Below, one piece after another: positions 11,612 to 19,893 of a stretch of 64,000 nucleotides of DNA (position 1 is the first letter of the stretch; every line of letters begins with the position of its first letter). The DNA comes from Streptomyces parvus (GTDB lineage: Bacteria; Actinomycetota; Actinomycetes; Streptomycetales; Streptomycetaceae). Position numbers and translations under genes: made by a program. Location: NCBI RefSeq assembly GCF_032121415.1, contig NZ_CP135079.1, forward strand, positions 310,001 through 374,000, read 5' to 3'. The notes under the pieces were generated by a model that did no database searches, was not told the DNA's origin, and worked only from the letters and a program-made list of their open reading frames with translations.

Positions 11612-11628
11612 ATTTTCAACGATAGAAA
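11612..11628. promoter_or_regulatory. Candidate operator C (attttcAACGATagaaa)
   Basis: An AT-rich imperfect palindrome (TTTTCAACGATAGAAA) about 110 bp upstream of the start of the large GH2 gene. It shares the TTTnnAACGnTnnnnA shape of sites A and B. One arm departs from AACGTT, so affinity may differ. Confidence 0.45.
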
Positions 11629-11792
11629 GAGCGGGCCCCGCACCAGGAACGATGCGGCCTCAGGATCGGCCGAGGGGGGCGAACCGGGCCGCTCGGCGTA
11701 CGGAGCGCACGTTCTGCCGCCGGTCTCCATGAAATGCCGTTTCGGGGGTACCCGGACTCCAGCCAGAAAGCTCACGTGACGGGGTGAACGCT

Positions 11793-12209
11793 ATGAACGA
11801 CCGCATTCTGATGACGTTGTCACCGGACGGCGAGACCCGTACCGATTTCGTCTGCCGACCGGAGAAGGCAGCCGACGCGCGGGACGCCGTCAGCGCCTTC
11901 GTCGCCCGGCTGCATCCCGCGCCGACCTCGCACATGGTCCAGAACCTCCTGCTCCTCGTGACGGAGCTGGTCACCAACGCCGTCCGGCACGCGGGGGCCG
12001 TCACCGCGCTGTGGCTGACCGCGGACCGCAGGGGCGTCCATGTCCGGGTCACCGACCCGAGCCCCGCGCACCCGCAGGACCGGACGCCCGACCTGACCGG
12101 GCGGACCGGTGGATTCGGCTGGCCGATGGTCCAGCGGCTGGCCCAGGAGGTACGGGTCCGCGAGGCGGTGGGCGGCGGGAAGGTCATCCTCGCCACCGTG
12201 CCGCGCTGA
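11793..12209 (+). CDS. ATP-binding protein, anti-sigma-factor kinase-like (HATPase_c_2)
   Basis: A 138-residue soluble protein with a GHKL-type ATPase fold like SpoIIAB/RsbW. The N-box region reads LLLVTELVTNAVRHAG. The later glycine-rich part is VTDPSPAHP...TGGFGWPMVQRLA, then a short C-terminal strand (GGGKVILATVPR). Such proteins in Streptomyces are numerous, and only some are proven anti-sigma factors. The ATG at 11793 is preferred over an in-frame GTG 9 bp upstream, because GGGG sits 8 nt before it. It stands alone, divergent from the large GH2 gene, and upstream of the FHA-ABC operon by about 90 bp. Its partner cannot be named. Confidence 0.82.
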   Translation: MNDRILMTLSPDGETRTDFVCRPEKAADARDAVSAFVARLHPAPTSHMVQNLLLLVTELVTNAVRHAGAVTALWLTADRRGVHVRVTDPSPAHPQDRTPDLTGRTGGFGWPMVQRLAQEVRVREAVGGGKVILATVPR

Positions 12210-12289
12210 CCGCGCGCGGAAATCCGGAGCGACTCCCCGACGGTGGGCGCCGAGAACCTCGACGACGGGCGCCGATCAGTACCTATCGA

Positions 12290-12302
12290 TAGAATTCACC
12301 CA
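12290..12302 (+). promoter_or_regulatory. Possible leaderless promoter of the FHA-ABC operon
   Basis: TAGAAT (12290-12295) resembles a -10 box and ends 6 bp before the ATG at 12302. No Shine-Dalgarno sequence precedes that ATG. This arrangement fits a leaderless transcript starting at the start codon, common in actinobacteria. No convincing -35 box was seen. Confidence 0.4.
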
Positions 12303-14665
12303 TGGGAGAGCGGCCCGCAACGCCGACTGCGCCCGAACTCGTTCTGGAGACCGATCTGGGCTCCACGGTGATGAGTCCGAGCCGGGACTACCATGTCGGG
12401 CGCGACCCCGAGAGCGACATCGTCATCGACGACGACCGGGTCTCCTGGCACCACGCGATCCTGCACCCCGAAGACGGCCACTGGACGCTCGAGGACGAGG
12501 ACAGCACCAACGGCACGTACACCGCAGGCCGGCGCATCCGCGCCTCGGACGTCGGCGCGGGCAGCGAGATCCGCTTCGGCAATCCGAGCGACGGACCGCG
12601 CGCCGTCCTGCTGGGCCGGGAACCTCCCGCCGCAACCCCCTCCACCGACCGCCCCTCGGCGGTCTCGATGCCTGCGGCGACGGGCACCTTCCGGCAGCCG
12701 ACGACGGTACGGCCGCTGCCCGCCAAGACGGTACGGATCGGCCGCGACGCGGGGAACGACCTCGTCATCGACGATCTGGCCGTCTCGCGCCACCACGCCG
12801 AACTGCGGGCACTGGCCGACGGCACGTACGAGATCGTCGACCTCGGCAGCCACAACGGAACCTTCCTCAACGGTCAGCCGGTCGCCCGCGGCCCTGTCGG
12901 TCCCGGCGACATCGTCGGTATCGGCCACTCGGCGTTCTGCCTGGTCGGCGACTCCCTCCAGGAGTTCGTGGACACCGGTGAGGTGTCGCTGGACGTCCAG
13001 GACCTGGAGGTGACGGTCGGCCGCGCGGGCAAGGGCGGCAAGACCCTGCTGGACAAGGTCTCCTTCCCCGTCGGCGAGAAGTGCCTGCTCGGTGTGGTGG
13101 GCCCCAGCGGTGCGGGCAAGTCCACGCTGCTCAACGCACTCACCGGCCAGCGCCCGGCCGACCGGGGCACGGTGCTCTACGACGGCCGTGACCTCTACCG
13201 TGACTTCGCCGAGCTGCGCCAGCGCATCGGCCTCGTCCCGCAGGACGACATCCTGCACGCGCAGCTGACCGTGCGCAAAGCCCTCGGTTACGCCGCCGAG
13301 CTCCGCTTCCCGCAGGACACCGCGAAAGCGGAGCGGCAGGCGCGGGTCACCGAGGTGATCCGGGAACTCGGCCTCGAACAGCGCGCCGACCAGCCGATCC
13401 ACTCGCTCTCGGGCGGCCAGCGCAAGCGGGTGAGCGTGGCCCTGGAGCTGCTGACGAAGCCTTCGCTGCTCTTCCTGGACGAGCCGACCTCCGGGCTCGA
13501 CCCCGGCATGGACCGCTCGGTCATGCACATGCTGCGCGGACTGGCCGACGACGGCCGCACCGTCATCGTGGTGACGCACAGCGTGCTGAGCCTGGAAGTC
13601 TGCGACCGGCTGCTCGTCCTCGCGCCCGGCGGACGCATCGCCTACTACGGCCCGCCCGAGGACGCTCTCGCCTTCTTCGGTTTCGAGGAGTGGCCGGAGG
13701 CGTTCGAGGCGTTCGAGAACGACCGCGACCGCGACTGGGCGGCCACCTACGCCGGATCGCCCTTCCGCCGGCAGTACATCGACAACGCCTCGGCCCAGCC
13801 GCATCTGCCGTCCGCCGCGCCCGGAGCGATGGTCGCGCCACCGCCCAAGACCCGCAACTGGGGTGCGCAGCTGAACACTCTGGTGCGCCGGTACGCGTCC
13901 GCGCTGGGCGCGGACCGGACGTTCCTGATCATCATGATCGCGCTGCCCTTCGTCATGGGCGCCATGGCCCGCGCGCTGGCGGGAAGTCGGCTCACCCAGG
14001 AGACGGCGATGAACGCCCTGCTGATCCTGTGCGTGGGCGGAGTGCTGACCGGAGCGGCCAACGCGGTACGGGAGTTGGTCAAGGAACGAGTGATCTACCA
14101 GCGCGAGAGAGCCGTCGGCCTGTCCAGATCCGCGTACCTGATGTCGAAGATCGTGGTGCTCGGAACCATCACCGTCCTCCAGGCCGTGGTGCTGACCCTG
14201 GTGGGTCTGATGGGTGTCGATCTCGGCGCACCGGGCGGTGAAGGGGTGTTCCTGCCACCGCTCGTGGAGATCACGCTGGCCGTGGCCCTGCTGTCCTTCA
14301 CCGCGATGATGCTCGGTCTGCTGGTCTCCGCGCTGGTGCGCAAGGAGGAGGTGACGATGCCGCTGCTCGTCCTCCTCGCGATCGTCCAGGTCGTCTTCTG
14401 CGGCGCGCTGCTCAAGCTGCACGGTGTTCCGGGCGTGGAGCAGCTGTCCTGGCTGGTGCCGTCGCGGTGGGCGCTCGGTGCGATGGCCGGGACGATCGAC
14501 CTGGCGCGGATCGTGCCGGGCGAACTGACCTCCGATCCGCTCTTCGAGCACTCGGCGGGGATCTGGCTGCTCAACATGGGCATGATGGTCGTCCTCTCGC
14601 TCGTCTTCGGATACGTGGTCGCGAAACTGCTGAGGCGGCACGAGCCCGCGGTCATGCGGAAGTGA
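12302..14665 (+). CDS. Rv1747-like exporter: two FHA domains, ABC ATPase, ABC-2 membrane domain
   Basis: A 787-residue single-chain ABC half-transporter. FHA-1 (about 15-100) has GRDPESD, the Ser of RVSWHHA and STNGTY. FHA-2 (about 135-215) has GRDAGND, AVSRHHAE and SHNGTF. The nucleotide-binding domain (about 230-450) has GPSGAGKST, LSGGQRKRV and LFLDEPTSGLD (ABCG type). The C-terminal third has six or so membrane helices of ABC-2 type (from about residue 535). The layout matches Mycobacterium tuberculosis Rv1747, whose FHA domains bind phosphothreonines made by PknF. The linker between the FHA domains is rich in Thr/Pro (TPSTDRPS, QPTTVRPLP), where Rv1747 is phosphorylated. The gene heads an operon ending in a Ser/Thr kinase. 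The exported substrate is unknown. Confidence 0.92.
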   Translation: MGERPATPTAPELVLETDLGSTVMSPSRDYHVGRDPESDIVIDDDRVSWHHAILHPEDGHWTLEDEDSTNGTYTAGRRIRASDVGAGSEIRFGNPSDGPRAVLLGREPPAATPSTDRPSAVSMPAATGTFRQPTTVRPLPAKTVRIGRDAGNDLVIDDLAVSRHHAELRALADGTYEIVDLGSHNGTFLNGQPVARGPVGPGDIVGIGHSAFCLVGDSLQEFVDTGEVSLDVQDLEVTVGRAGKGGKTLLDKVSFPVGEKCLLGVVGPSGAGKSTLLNALTGQRPADRGTVLYDGRDLYRDFAELRQRIGLVPQDDILHAQLTVRKALGYAAELRFPQDTAKAERQARVTEVIRELGLEQRADQPIHSLSGGQRKRVSVALELLTKPSLLFLDEPTSGLDPGMDRSVMHMLRGLADDGRTVIVVTHSVLSLEVCDRLLVLAPGGRIAYYGPPEDALAFFGFEEWPEAFEAFENDRDRDWAATYAGSPFRRQYIDNASAQPHLPSAAPGAMVAPPPKTRNWGAQLNTLVRRYASALGADRTFLIIMIALPFVMGAMARALAGSRLTQETAMNALLILCVGGVLTGAANAVRELVKERVIYQRERAVGLSRSAYLMSKIVVLGTITVLQAVVLTLVGLMGVDLGAPGGEGVFLPPLVEITLAVALLSFTAMMLGLLVSALVRKEEVTMPLLVLLAIVQVVFCGALLKLHGVPGVEQLSWLVPSRWALGAMAGTIDLARIVPGELTSDPLFEHSAGIWLLNMGMMVVLSLVFGYVVAKLLRRHEPAVMRK

Positions 14666-14674
14666 GCTGGTTCC

Positions 14675-15508
14675 ATGGCGACCCCGACCCCGGAATTCCG
14701 CCCGACGCACGTCGTTCCGCCGGACGGGCTGCCCGCGTGGGAGTCCCCCGACACCGCCCGCCCCACCGATCCGCTGGACGCGCTGCTGCCGGTGGAGCTG
14801 CGGGACCGGCGCGGGGACTGGGCGTACGTCGCCTGCTCCAACGGCTGGTCGGCCTGGGTCGACGGCCGCCTCCTCGTCTCCGTACCGCAGCAACCCCCGG
14901 CACCGGGGGCGCCGATGGCACGCACCGCGGATCCGCGACCGCTGCTCGCCAGGGCGGAGGAGTCGCTGAGCCGGTACCGTCGGGCGGCCCAGGACCTGGC
15001 CGAGGGCCGCAGCGACGGGGAGGGCTTCCGGCAGCGGACGCGGGGGCTGCGGGTCGGGATGGTGGTGGACGGGGAGTCGGTGTGGCTGTACGACGCCGAG
15101 CACGAGCGGTGGGTCTTCTGCGACGGGGCCCGGCTGAGCACGTACGCGGCGGAGGCGGGCCCGGGGGCGGCGGCACCGGTCTCCGCGTCCGGGGAGGCGG
15201 AGACGCCGGAGCCCTTTCGCGTAACGGCCGGCGAGGGCCCGGAGCCGACGCGGGTGGTTGCGCCTGACGGCCCCGAGCCCACTCGTGTGGTCCCGCCCGA
15301 AGAGCCCGAGGCGACACGGGTGGCCCCCTCTGACGGCCCGGAACCGACGCGCGTGGTCCCGCCCGAGGGACCCGAACCCACTCGTGTGGTGACCCCCGAC
15401 GACTCCGAACCCACCCGCCTCGTCGCCCCCGAGCCCACCCGGGCGATCACCGTCGCCGGGCCCGATGAACCGTCCGGCGGCGGGGCGTCGGGCGATGCGG
15501 GGCGGTGA
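14675..15508 (+). CDS. SH3-like protein with tandem PEPTRVV repeats, candidate kinase substrate and FHA ligand
   Basis: A 277-residue protein starting 9 bp after the FHA-ABC gene and ending 6 bp before the kinase gene. The N-terminal 80 residues hold an SH3-like module (GDWAYVACSNGWSAWVDGR). Residues 90-165 include a charged helical stretch, then a second small module (MVVDGESVWLYDAEHERWVFC). From residue 178 there are eight 11-residue units, from PEPFRVTAGEG to PEPTRAIT. The last seven keep a Thr before Arg (PEPTRVVAPDG, PEATRVAPSDG and so on). A matching motif, RPTHVVPPDG, occurs at residues 9-18. No signal peptide or membrane helix. I infer that the repeated Thr is phosphorylated by the adjacent kinase and read by the FHA domains. 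Confidence 0.85.
   Translation: MATPTPEFRPTHVVPPDGLPAWESPDTARPTDPLDALLPVELRDRRGDWAYVACSNGWSAWVDGRLLVSVPQQPPAPGAPMARTADPRPLLARAEESLSRYRRAAQDLAEGRSDGEGFRQRTRGLRVGMVVDGESVWLYDAEHERWVFCDGARLSTYAAEAGPGAAAPVSASGEAETPEPFRVTAGEGPEPTRVVAPDGPEPTRVVPPEEPEATRVAPSDGPEPTRVVPPEGPEPTRVVTPDDSEPTRLVAPEPTRAITVAGPDEPSGGGASGDAGR
15239..15451 (+). repeat. 33-bp tandem coding repeat (PEPTRVV units)
   Basis: Seven in-frame units, six full 33-bp units and a shortened tail. A degenerate unit lies just upstream (15206-15238). The invariant Thr is encoded by ACG, ACT, ACA or ACC in different units, so the DNA has diverged while the residue is kept. This points to selection on the protein repeat and not to recent slippage. 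Confidence 0.85.
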
Positions 15509-15514
15509 CGGGCG

Positions 15515-16528
15515 ATGGCGCCGCCTCCCCCGTCGCACGACGCCGGGGTGCCCACCGGGCGCGAGGACGATCTCGTCGGCAAGCGGATCGCGAGCTATCT
15601 CGTGGAGGCCGAGATCGGCCGCGGCGGCATGGCCGTCGTCTACCGCGCCAAGGATCTGCGTCTTGACCGGATCGTCGCGCTGAAGCTGCTCGCCCCCGAG
15701 CTGGCCCGTAACGACACCTTCCGGCAGCGGTTCACGCACGAGTCGCGGGTGGCTGCCGCGATCGACCACCCCCACATCGTGCCGGTGTTCGAGGCGGGCG
15801 AGACGGAGGGGCTGCTCTACATCGCCATGCGGTTCGTCGCGGGAGCGGATCTGCGCGTCCTGATCGACCGGCGCGGGCCGCTGGACCTGACGGCCGCCGT
15901 CCGGATCGCCGCCCAGGTCGCGTCCGCGCTCGACGCGGCCCACGACCACGACCTGGTGCACCGGGATGTGAAGCCCGGCAACATACTGGTGGCCGCGGGC
16001 ACCGACAGCGACCACCCGGAGCACGTGTACCTGACGGACTTCGGGCTGACGAAGAAGTCGCTGTCGCTGACCGGGTTCACCACGGTCGGCCAGTTCGTCG
16101 GCACCCTCGACTACGTGGCGCCGGAACAGATCTCCGGGCGGCCGGTGGACGGGCGGTGCGACGTGTACAGCCTCGCCTGCGTCGTCCAGGAGACCCTGAC
16201 CGGGGCCCCGCCCTTCCAGCGGGACGACGACATGGCGCTGCTGTGGGCCCACCAGTACGACCCGCCCGCCCCGCCGAGCGTACTCCGGCCCGGGCTGCCC
16301 GCCGCCGTCGACGGCGTTCTGGCTAAGGCGCTCGCCAAGTCCCCGGAGGACCGTTACGAGACCTGCCTGCGGTTCGTCGCCGCGCTGCGGGCCGCGGCGG
16401 CGGGCATCGGCCCCGGCGGGCACCCGTCGACCCGGGTGGACGCACCGGCCGGCTCCTGGTCGGCCGCACCCGAACCACCGCCCGCCCCGCCACGCTGGGC
16501 CGCCCCGGTGTTTCCGGGGGCCGGCTGA
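15515..16528 (+). CDS. Serine/threonine protein kinase (soluble, PknF-context)
   Basis: A 337-residue Hanks-type kinase. The kinase domain spans about 20-280: glycine loop IGRGGMAVVYRA, VALKLL (ATP-anchoring Lys), catalytic HRDVKPGN, DFGLTK, and the APE-like VAPEQISG. The C-terminal 50 residues are Pro/Ala-rich with no evident membrane helix, unlike PknF and most Streptomyces kinases, so it is probably cytoplasmic. It is the third gene of an operon with the FHA-ABC exporter and the TR-repeat protein (6-bp gap), which points to both as substrates. The activation segment SLSLTGFTTVGQFVGT has several Thr/Ser residues fit for autophosphorylation. Confidence 0.93.
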   Translation: MAPPPPSHDAGVPTGREDDLVGKRIASYLVEAEIGRGGMAVVYRAKDLRLDRIVALKLLAPELARNDTFRQRFTHESRVAAAIDHPHIVPVFEAGETEGLLYIAMRFVAGADLRVLIDRRGPLDLTAAVRIAAQVASALDAAHDHDLVHRDVKPGNILVAAGTDSDHPEHVYLTDFGLTKKSLSLTGFTTVGQFVGTLDYVAPEQISGRPVDGRCDVYSLACVVQETLTGAPPFQRDDDMALLWAHQYDPPAPPSVLRPGLPAAVDGVLAKALAKSPEDRYETCLRFVAALRAAAAGIGPGGHPSTRVDAPAGSWSAAPEPPPAPPRWAAPVFPGAG

Positions 16529-16592
16529 GCGAACAGACGGGGCGCCTCCGGGGGTGGGGTGCACGGCCGGCTCAACACCGCACGCCGGTTGT

Positions 16593-17891
16593 TCAGGCGC
16601 CGGAGCCGGGTCCTGGCCCCGGTTCCACGACCTCACCGCGCCGGTGCACCCGGGTGGCCGCCAGACCGCCCACGAAGCCGGTGACCAGGCCCCACAGCAC
16701 CGTGAACCCGAGCGCCGTCCACAGTTTCGCGCGCAGCGACACCTCCCCGCCGAGTCCCCCGCCCAGGTCCCCCAGGCCCAGGAGGGAGAGCCCGTAGTGG
16801 GCGGATATCCGGGCGGTGAGGCAGATGAACAGCACCGTCAGGGTGAGCGCCGCCGCCATGTGGACCGCGTGCTGCCACAGGCGCGTCCGGGCGGGCGACC
16901 TCGCCGCCATGAGGAACGCGGCGGCCAGCACCAGCACGGCGACGACGACCACGAGCCATCGGACGCGCCCGTCCTGTTCGGCGAGGGTGCTCAGGTTCAG
17001 GGTGGAGAGGTCGGGGGTGCGCAGGACGGTGTCCAGCACCTGGGGCATGGGCAGCCCGAAGGGGCCTTCGACCTTGCCCTCCCAGGACGCGCCGAGGCCG
17101 AGGGTGAGCGCGAGCCAGACCAGGTTGGGCAGTCCGAGCAGGAGCACCGCGGCGGTTTCGGCGGGGTGGCCGCGCGTGATCATCACGATGATTCCGGCGA
17201 GGACACCGAGCGCGACGCAGGAGAGGAGCAGCACGACCATGGCGAACGCAGCGGGGCGTACGGCTTCCTGGAAGCGCAGCAGCCGGGCGGGGAGCGGGGC
17301 GCGGCGCGAGACGATCAGGGCCAGCACGAGGACCCCGGCCAGCCACAGCAGCCCGAAGACCAGGGTGAGGGGGATCTCCGCCCGGAATCCGATCTTCGGG
17401 TCCTCGCCGAGGAGGTCCCCGCCCCCGTTGCCGGTGAGGTCCTCGGCCGAGAGGGTGAAGGTGTGCCGGCCGATCAGCGAGAGGACGATCAGCGCGACGA
17501 TCCACAGGGCGGCGACGCGGCCCGCCCAGCCGGCCAGTTCACGGCCTCCGGCGACGGCCCGGTGGTGCAGCGGACGGAGGAAGCCCCGGGCGACGAGGAG
17601 CGCGCCCGCGAGGGTGACCGAGAGCGGCAGGACCGAAAGGTCGGCCTGCGTCCCCACGAGGGAACCGGCGTCCCCGGACAGCCCGACGGAGCCGCCCGCC
17701 GCCATCACCACCACCGCGGCGACGACGGCCGGGAAGGCGCCGCCGGGCAGCCCGGCCGCACCGGCGGCCCAGAGGCCGAGCGCCGCGGTCACCACCATGG
17801 CCAGCACACCGGTGAGGACCGCCAGGAGCGCGTCGCGCCAGCCGTGCGGGGTGCGTGCACTGTTCTCGTCGTTGCTCGCCCGGACGTTCAC
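16593..17891 (-). CDS. Streptophobe-family polytopic membrane protein
   Basis: A 432-residue, very hydrophobic protein with about ten to twelve predicted membrane helices, for example LLAVLTGVLAMVVTAALGLW near the N-terminus and WLVVVVAVLVLAAAFLM near residue 310. The size, the N-terminal GWRDALLAVLTG and the following AAGLPGGAFPAVVAAVVVMA match what is called the streptophobe family in actinobacteria, whose function is unknown. It converges on the kinase gene. It is divergent, by 190 bp, from the proline-rich protein at 18082. No catalytic motif is visible. Confidence 0.8.
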   Translation of the reverse strand: MNVRASNDENSARTPHGWRDALLAVLTGVLAMVVTAALGLWAAGAAGLPGGAFPAVVAAVVVMAAGGSVGLSGDAGSLVGTQADLSVLPLSVTLAGALLVARGFLRPLHHRAVAGGRELAGWAGRVAALWIVALIVLSLIGRHTFTLSAEDLTGNGGGDLLGEDPKIGFRAEIPLTLVFGLLWLAGVLVLALIVSRRAPLPARLLRFQEAVRPAAFAMVVLLLSCVALGVLAGIIVMITRGHPAETAAVLLLGLPNLVWLALTLGLGASWEGKVEGPFGLPMPQVLDTVLRTPDLSTLNLSTLAEQDGRVRWLVVVVAVLVLAAAFLMAARSPARTRLWQHAVHMAAALTLTVLFICLTARISAHYGLSLLGLGDLGGGLGGEVSLRAKLWTALGFTVLWGLVTGFVGGLAATRVHRRGEVVEPGPGPGSGA

Positions 17892-18081
17892 GACCCCACG
17901 CTAAGCAGCGCCCGGACGCTTCGCTCCCCGAGGAAACGGTTGCCTCCTCCGCTTGCGGGGAGCGCCGGGGCGGAGCAGACAATGGGGCGAAATGCCCTGG
18001 ATCGTCACTCTCTGGCCCCGGTGCGGAATCGAGGTCGGGCGGGGGCTCCGGGGCGGGTACCGACAACGGGGAGCAGAGCCC

Positions 18082-19449
18082 GTGAGTGTCCAACCGCCGC
18101 CTTCCGGCCGCCCCACAGGACCGCCGTCCGGCCCGCTCTCGGGCCCCTCGGATTCCGGCCCCACCCCGCCCCCTCCGACCGTTTCGGGCCCGCCGCCCGG
18201 CCCGCCCAGCGGCGGCGACCACGGTGGGCCGAACGGCCCCGGTGGCTCGGGCGGACCGGGTGACGGGGGCGGTGGGGGCGGCCCCGGGTCTTCCGGTGGT
18301 GGTCCCGGCGGCCCGGGCGGCGGCTCGGGTGCCGCCCCCGGTCCCCGCCCCGACCGTCCCTGGTGGCGTTCGGTGCCCCGGATCGCGGCGATCGCGACGG
18401 CTCTGGTGGCCGCGGTGGTCCTGGTGGTCGTGCTGACCCGGCCCGAGGGCGGCGGCGGGTCGAAGGAGGGCGGCGAGGTCTTCCTCCAGGCGGCGGGCGA
18501 GTCCGGGGCGGATCCGTTCACGGAGTCCACGGCGAACGACGACGCCGCCGCGCCCGGGACCGCCAGCCCCTCCGTCGCGCCGAGCCCGTCGAAGACCGGC
18601 GCGCAGGTGACGCGGGGCGTGGACGGCGCGGCCCCGGGTCTGTACGGCGGCACGCAGAAGATCGCGAGCTGCGATGTGGAGCAGCAGGTCAAGGTGTTGC
18701 AGTCGGCGCCGGACAAGAACCGGGCGTTCGCCTCGGTCCAGGGCATCGAGCCGTCTGCCGTCCCCGGCTATCTGCGCGGGCTCACCCCGGTGACGCTGCG
18801 TATGGACACCCGCGTCACCAACCACGGCTACCGGGACGGCGAGGCCAACGCCTATCAGGCCGTGCTCCAGGCGGGTACGGCGGTCCTCGTCGACGACCGG
18901 GGCGTCCCCAGGGTGCGGTGCGCGTGCGGGAATCCGCTGCTGCCGCCCGTCGCCCAGGAGGACCCGCGGCAGAGGGGCAAGGCGTGGCCGGGCTACCGGG
19001 CGTCCGGCGTGGTCGTGGTGGAGCCGGCCGAGAAGCCGGTGAAGGAGTTCGTGATGGTCGATCCGGAGAACGGCGACTGGTTCAAGCGGCCGGCCGGCGA
19101 CACGGGCGACGGCGACAAGAAGACGGATCCGCCGAAGAACGCCTCCGAGTCCCCCTGCCCGCCCGGGTCGGACCCCTGCCCCGCCTCGTCCGGAACGACC
19201 CCGTCGGAGCCCGCGCCGGACGATCCGGCGTCGCGGCCCGGTGAGGATCCGGCGACCTCCGAGCCCCCGCCGGACGCCCCGGCGACCTCGGAGCCGCCGC
19301 CCGACGACCCGGGGACCGAGCCCGCGCCGGAGGACCCGCCGGGCTCGCCCGACTCGCAGTCGGCCCCGCAACCGCCCGCCCCGGACACCGCGGCCCCGCG
19401 GGATCCCGGCGCGGAGACACCCCCGCCGGGCGCGCCCGTCTTCGACTGA
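18082..19449 (+). CDS. Membrane-anchored protein with Pro/Gly-rich N-terminus, DUF6777-like
   Basis: A 455-residue protein. The GTG at 18082 is chosen because GGGGAG precedes it and the frame upstream has no better signal. Residues 1-95 are low-complexity Pro/Gly/Ser. One membrane helix follows at about 100-118 (IAAIATALVAAVVLVVVL), so the rest should be outside the cell. The extracytoplasmic part (about 125-330) reads EVFLQAAGESGADPF and GLYGGTQKIASCDVEQQ, with three Cys (SCD and RCACGN). I recognise it tentatively as DUF6777. The last 120 residues are again disordered (DPATSEPPPDAPATSEPPPD repeats). It is divergent from the streptophobe gene; the pair may work together, but nothing shows how. 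Confidence 0.75.
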   Translation: MSVQPPPSGRPTGPPSGPLSGPSDSGPTPPPPTVSGPPPGPPSGGDHGGPNGPGGSGGPGDGGGGGGPGSSGGGPGGPGGGSGAAPGPRPDRPWWRSVPRIAAIATALVAAVVLVVVLTRPEGGGGSKEGGEVFLQAAGESGADPFTESTANDDAAAPGTASPSVAPSPSKTGAQVTRGVDGAAPGLYGGTQKIASCDVEQQVKVLQSAPDKNRAFASVQGIEPSAVPGYLRGLTPVTLRMDTRVTNHGYRDGEANAYQAVLQAGTAVLVDDRGVPRVRCACGNPLLPPVAQEDPRQRGKAWPGYRASGVVVVEPAEKPVKEFVMVDPENGDWFKRPAGDTGDGDKKTDPPKNASESPCPPGSDPCPASSGTTPSEPAPDDPASRPGEDPATSEPPPDAPATSEPPPDDPGTEPAPEDPPGSPDSQSAPQPPAPDTAAPRDPGAETPPPGAPVFD

Positions 19450-19479
19450 GCCGGTGAGGAGCGGCGGTCCGCCCGCCCC

Positions 19480-19821
19480 TCAGCCCACGGCGTCGGGGCG
19501 GCGCTCCGCCGGGGGCGCCTGGGTCTTCGTCCGCGCACCCGTTCCCGTACGCACTCCGGCGGCCGACGCGGCCGCGCGCAGGGAGCGCAGGGCGACCAGC
19601 AGGAAGCCGATGTCGTCGAGGTAGACGGGGTCGGGCAGCAGGTCGACCGGTGACACGGTGTAGATGACGGCGGCCCAGACGAGCGCCTTGCTGCGCAGCG
19701 GGATCCCGGCGTCGACCAGCAGCTTCCTGGCCCTGAAGACGCGGACCAGCAGCACGACGGCCACGGCCAGCATGATGAGCGCGGCCACGGCGCCGAGAAC
19801 GAGCCAAGCGGTGGTGTCCAT
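19480..19821 (-). CDS. YkvA family (DUF1232) small membrane protein
   Basis: A 113-residue protein with an N-terminal membrane helix (LVLGAVAALIMLAVAVVLLV) and the DUF1232 hallmark YTVSPVDLLPDPVYLDDIG, where SP-D-LLPD is the conserved core. The family is widespread and of unknown function; members often sit near membrane-stress genes. It stands alone here, converging on the DUF6777-like gene. Confidence 0.85.
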   Translation of the reverse strand: MDTTAWLVLGAVAALIMLAVAVVLLVRVFRARKLLVDAGIPLRSKALVWAAVIYTVSPVDLLPDPVYLDDIGFLLVALRSLRAAASAAGVRTGTGARTKTQAPPAERRPDAVG

Positions 19822-19893
19822 GGCTCATCGTGTACCCACTCGTTCCCGGATCACGAACACCGCTCCGGGCGGCGGCACTGTGCGGCGTACGGG

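Noticed and set aside
12296-16636. A 1446-codon open frame on the minus strand opposite the FHA-ABC/kinase operon
   Set aside because: High GC keeps antisense frames open. The plus-strand proteins have complete FHA, ABC and kinase motifs, while the antisense product is low-complexity Arg/Gly/Pro.
18085-18360. Pro/Gly-rich tract as a DNA tandem repeat
   Set aside because: It is protein low complexity in frame; units are irregular and not a DNA repeat array.
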